A stretch of DNA of 15,610 nt. Source: DAIUCA01 sp964613675 (GTDB lineage: Bacteria; Pseudomonadota; Gammaproteobacteria; Competibacterales; Competibacteraceae). Of this stretch, positions 14,032 to 15,610 are shown piece after piece (position 1 is the stretch's first letter; each line of letters opens with the position of its first letter). Position numbers and translations under genes: made by a program. The stretch covers positions 1-15,610 of the forward strand of contig CAZTIH010000057.1 of the NCBI GenBank assembly GCA_964613675.1, read 5' to 3'. The notes beneath the pieces were generated by a model. That model did no database searches and had not been told where the DNA came from. It was given only the letters and a program-made list of their open reading frames with translations.

Positions 14032-14952
14032 CTAGCCCCCATTTAGTCGTGGCCCCTTCGCAATGGCCAGCACCTTATTCGCGTAATTGGGATCGGTTGC
14101 GTAACCCGCACGCTGCAATTCGCGAATGAACGCTTCGTCGTTAGTTTGCTGAAGGGCCGTTGCGTAACGCCGATTGCGCCGCAAAAACGCGACATAGTCC
14201 ATAAAACTCTCGCCAAATGACTCGTAGGCCCGAAAACCATCGCTAATATTGACGCGTCGGCCGTTCACAAACTCATGGGTACGGCTGCTCGCTACAGGGC
14301 CATTCCATCCTCCATGCGCCTTGATTCCAAAAAGATTATGGCTACTGCGACCATCGCGTAGGCGCGGCATAGACCGTCCCCATGCACTTTCATGTGCTGC
14401 TTGTGCCACCAAAATTCGCGGACTAATCCCCAACTCAGCGGCGGCGGTCTGCGCGTAACGCCACACCTGTTGCACAAACTCCGACGCATTTTTAGGCGGT
14501 TGCCACGATTCGCTCGAAGCTGCCTTGGGAACGCTCGGAGGTGGAGGTTGTGACGCAGTTTGCCGAAGCGGTGGCAACCCGCTCCCTGGTGGCATGGGCG
14601 GATTTTTCACAGTCGGTACGCGATGAGGCATTGAAAAAGGTTCGATTTGCGGTTCACCTTGCGGGGTAGCGAGCTGCCGCACGATTTGTGCTGACAACCC
14701 TAATTTTCCCTGCCGCGCCAACACCATAGCTAACTGCTGATCCAACATTTCTTGATAAAACTGGGTCTGTTCACTATTAAACAGGCCATCTTTGGGACTA
14801 CTGGCCCGCACCGCTTTGAACAATTCCTGCACGAAAAGCGCTTCCATCTGTTCAGCGGCCTGCTGAAGTTCAGCGTGCGGGGTGTTGGGACTCGCCGACG
14901 CAGCCGTTCGACTCATCAAACCGCGCACATCGGTAAATAACGGCAGATTCAT
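14032..14952 (-). CDS. flgJ: Flagellar rod-assembly protein and peptidoglycan hydrolase FlgJ
   Basis: 306 residues, two-domain FlgJ. The N-terminal rod-scaffold domain (about residues 25-95) shows AAEQMEALFVQELFKAVRAS and the typical YQEMLDQQLAMVLARQGKLG. A proline-rich linker (about 105-150) leads to a glycoside hydrolase 73-type glucosaminidase domain: RILVAQAAHESAWGRS with probable catalytic E188, then HNLFGIKAHGGW and a C-terminal GYATDPNYANKVLAIA. It acts in the periplasm, opening the peptidoglycan for the rod. A weak TAGG precedes the ATG by 8 bases. It lies 25 bases after a SPOR-domain gene and ends 26 bases from a convergent unrelated gene, so it is not followed by flgK; whether other flg genes lie beyond the right edge cannot be seen. 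Confidence 0.95.
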   Translation of the reverse strand: MNLPLFTDVRGLMSRTAASASPNTPHAELQQAAEQMEALFVQELFKAVRASSPKDGLFNSEQTQFYQEMLDQQLAMVLARQGKLGLSAQIVRQLATPQGEPQIEPFSMPHRVPTVKNPPMPPGSGLPPLRQTASQPPPPSVPKAASSESWQPPKNASEFVQQVWRYAQTAAAELGISPRILVAQAAHESAWGRSMPRLRDGRSSHNLFGIKAHGGWNGPVASSRTHEFVNGRRVNISDGFRAYESFGESFMDYVAFLRRNRRYATALQQTNDEAFIRELQRAGYATDPNYANKVLAIAKGPRLNGG

Positions 14953-14977
14953 ATCGGCAACCTATTCAGTATCGAAA

Positions 14978-15610
14978 CTAGGGAATAAACGGCTGAACTT
15001 CGGCGAGTTGGCGAACCAGCGGACGCAATCTCAATGAACGCCCTAAACGATTCGCCGTGGCTTCTGCTTCAGCGCGACTTGCAAACTCCCCCGCAATTAA
15101 CCCGTACAACGGTGCACCTCCACGACTTCCCGCCGGGAATTGCTGTATGGGCTGAGGGAGGTCTCCCGTGGCAATTAATCGTTCGATACTGGATCTTGGG
15201 CCGCTGATCCATTGCACGGTAAAAGCTGATGGCGATGCCGTTTTAGGCCATACCTGTGCTGTCATCGTGAGGATCGGGGCGGACGGCGGCGTAAAGGTCA
15301 CGGTTGGGCGAGGGGTCGGCAGGGGCTGAACCGTCGGCATGNNNNNNNNNNATGGTTGGGGAAGGGGATGGCTGTGACAACGCAAGCGGTGTTGCAAAAG
15401 GGGTGAGTTGCCAAGAGGACAAATTGATGAGCGGAACTCGATGGATTAGACCGACGGCCAACGCATCTAGCGTACCGTTCGCTAAGGGCAGGGTGCGGGT
15501 TACTGAACGTTCCCCTACCAATCGCTGCATGGAGGAGGTGACCGACGGGATAGGAAACGCCCCCAATTCTTCTCCCGCCGACGGAGTAGCCACAAACGAT
15601 TTGAGCTCAT
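14978..15610 (-). CDS. SPOR-domain protein (DamX-like), N-terminus outside the window, interrupted by an assembly gap
   Basis: The frame is open to the right edge (ELKSFVATPS at the edge), so the start is missing. The C-terminal 85 residues look like a SPOR domain, which binds denuded septal peptidoglycan: SAFTVQWISGPRSSIERLIA, then GGAPLYGLIAGEFASRAEAE and ATANRLG. This layout matches DamX and related cell-division proteins. It is preceded by a low-complexity proline-threonine linker (SQPSPSPT, PLPTPRPTVTFTPP). Ten N at 15342-15351 split the frame, but merging a 3-base overlap restores PSPTMPTV in one frame, so the gene is probably intact. It ends 25 bases before flgJ and probably shares its transcript, pairing two cell-wall-acting proteins. 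A signal peptide or membrane anchor may exist upstream of the window. Confidence 0.82.
15342..15351. other. Assembly gap (10 N) inside the SPOR-domain gene; flanks may overlap by 3 bases
   Basis: The left flank ends ...GGCATG and the right flank begins ATGGTTGG. Joining them on the shared ATG gives coding-strand CCT TCC CCA ACC ATG CCG ACG, which unites the two frames (codons at 2 modulo 3 to the right, 1 modulo 3 to the left). A 3-base match alone is weak, but the frame restoration supports it. Confidence 0.7.

Noticed and set aside
14020..14033. Short palindrome AGTGA-TAGT-TCACT between the convergent genes as a bidirectional terminator
   Set aside because: The 5-bp stem is AT-balanced and has no T-run on either side.

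Overview
The window reads as a gammaproteobacterial chromosome segment from a draft scaffold. The signs are the enlarged PstC and PstA permeases typical of that class, a two-domain FlgJ with a muramidase-type C-terminus, and a DamX-like SPOR protein. I cannot place the genus. There are three runs of exactly ten N, and each falls inside a gene that becomes intact when the padding is resolved. Twelve genes lie on the minus strand and one, at 12572-14005, on the plus strand. No RNA gene, insertion sequence, prophage or CRISPR array was seen. No gene-free stretch exceeds 300 bases; the longest is 210 bases at 12362-12571.

Region 1, 1-8519, is a phosphorus-scavenging block read right to left: a PAP2 membrane phosphatase, a DUF1045/2H phosphoesterase-like protein, a large secreted 5'-nucleotidase-type metallophosphatase, then pstS, pstC, pstA and the first codons of pstB. 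Candidate Pho boxes precede the secreted phosphatase and pstS. An intrinsic terminator between pstS and pstC should make PstS more abundant than the membrane transporter. The likely division of labour is that secreted and membrane phosphatases release phosphate, PstS captures it and PstCAB imports it.

Region 2, 8594-12361, is a three-gene operon matching the aorABC layout of the tungsten aldehyde oxidoreductase of Aromatoleum: a protein for four [4Fe-4S] clusters, the tungstopterin catalytic subunit, and a FAD/NAD(P) oxidoreductase. A strong terminator hairpin lies between aorB and aorC, just before the aorC ribosome binding site, which could keep the flavin subunit substoichiometric.

Region 3, 12362-15610, holds a divergent control region, a plus-strand gene for a DUF255/YyaL (SPATA20-type) protein that has lost the CxxC pair of its thioredoxin-like domain, and then flgJ preceded by a SPOR-domain gene cut by the window edge.

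The points most worth a second look are the apparent AUU start codon of the PAP2 gene, the aorB-aorC terminator, the cysteine-less DUF255 protein, and the altered metal-site-1 ligands of the secreted phosphatase.
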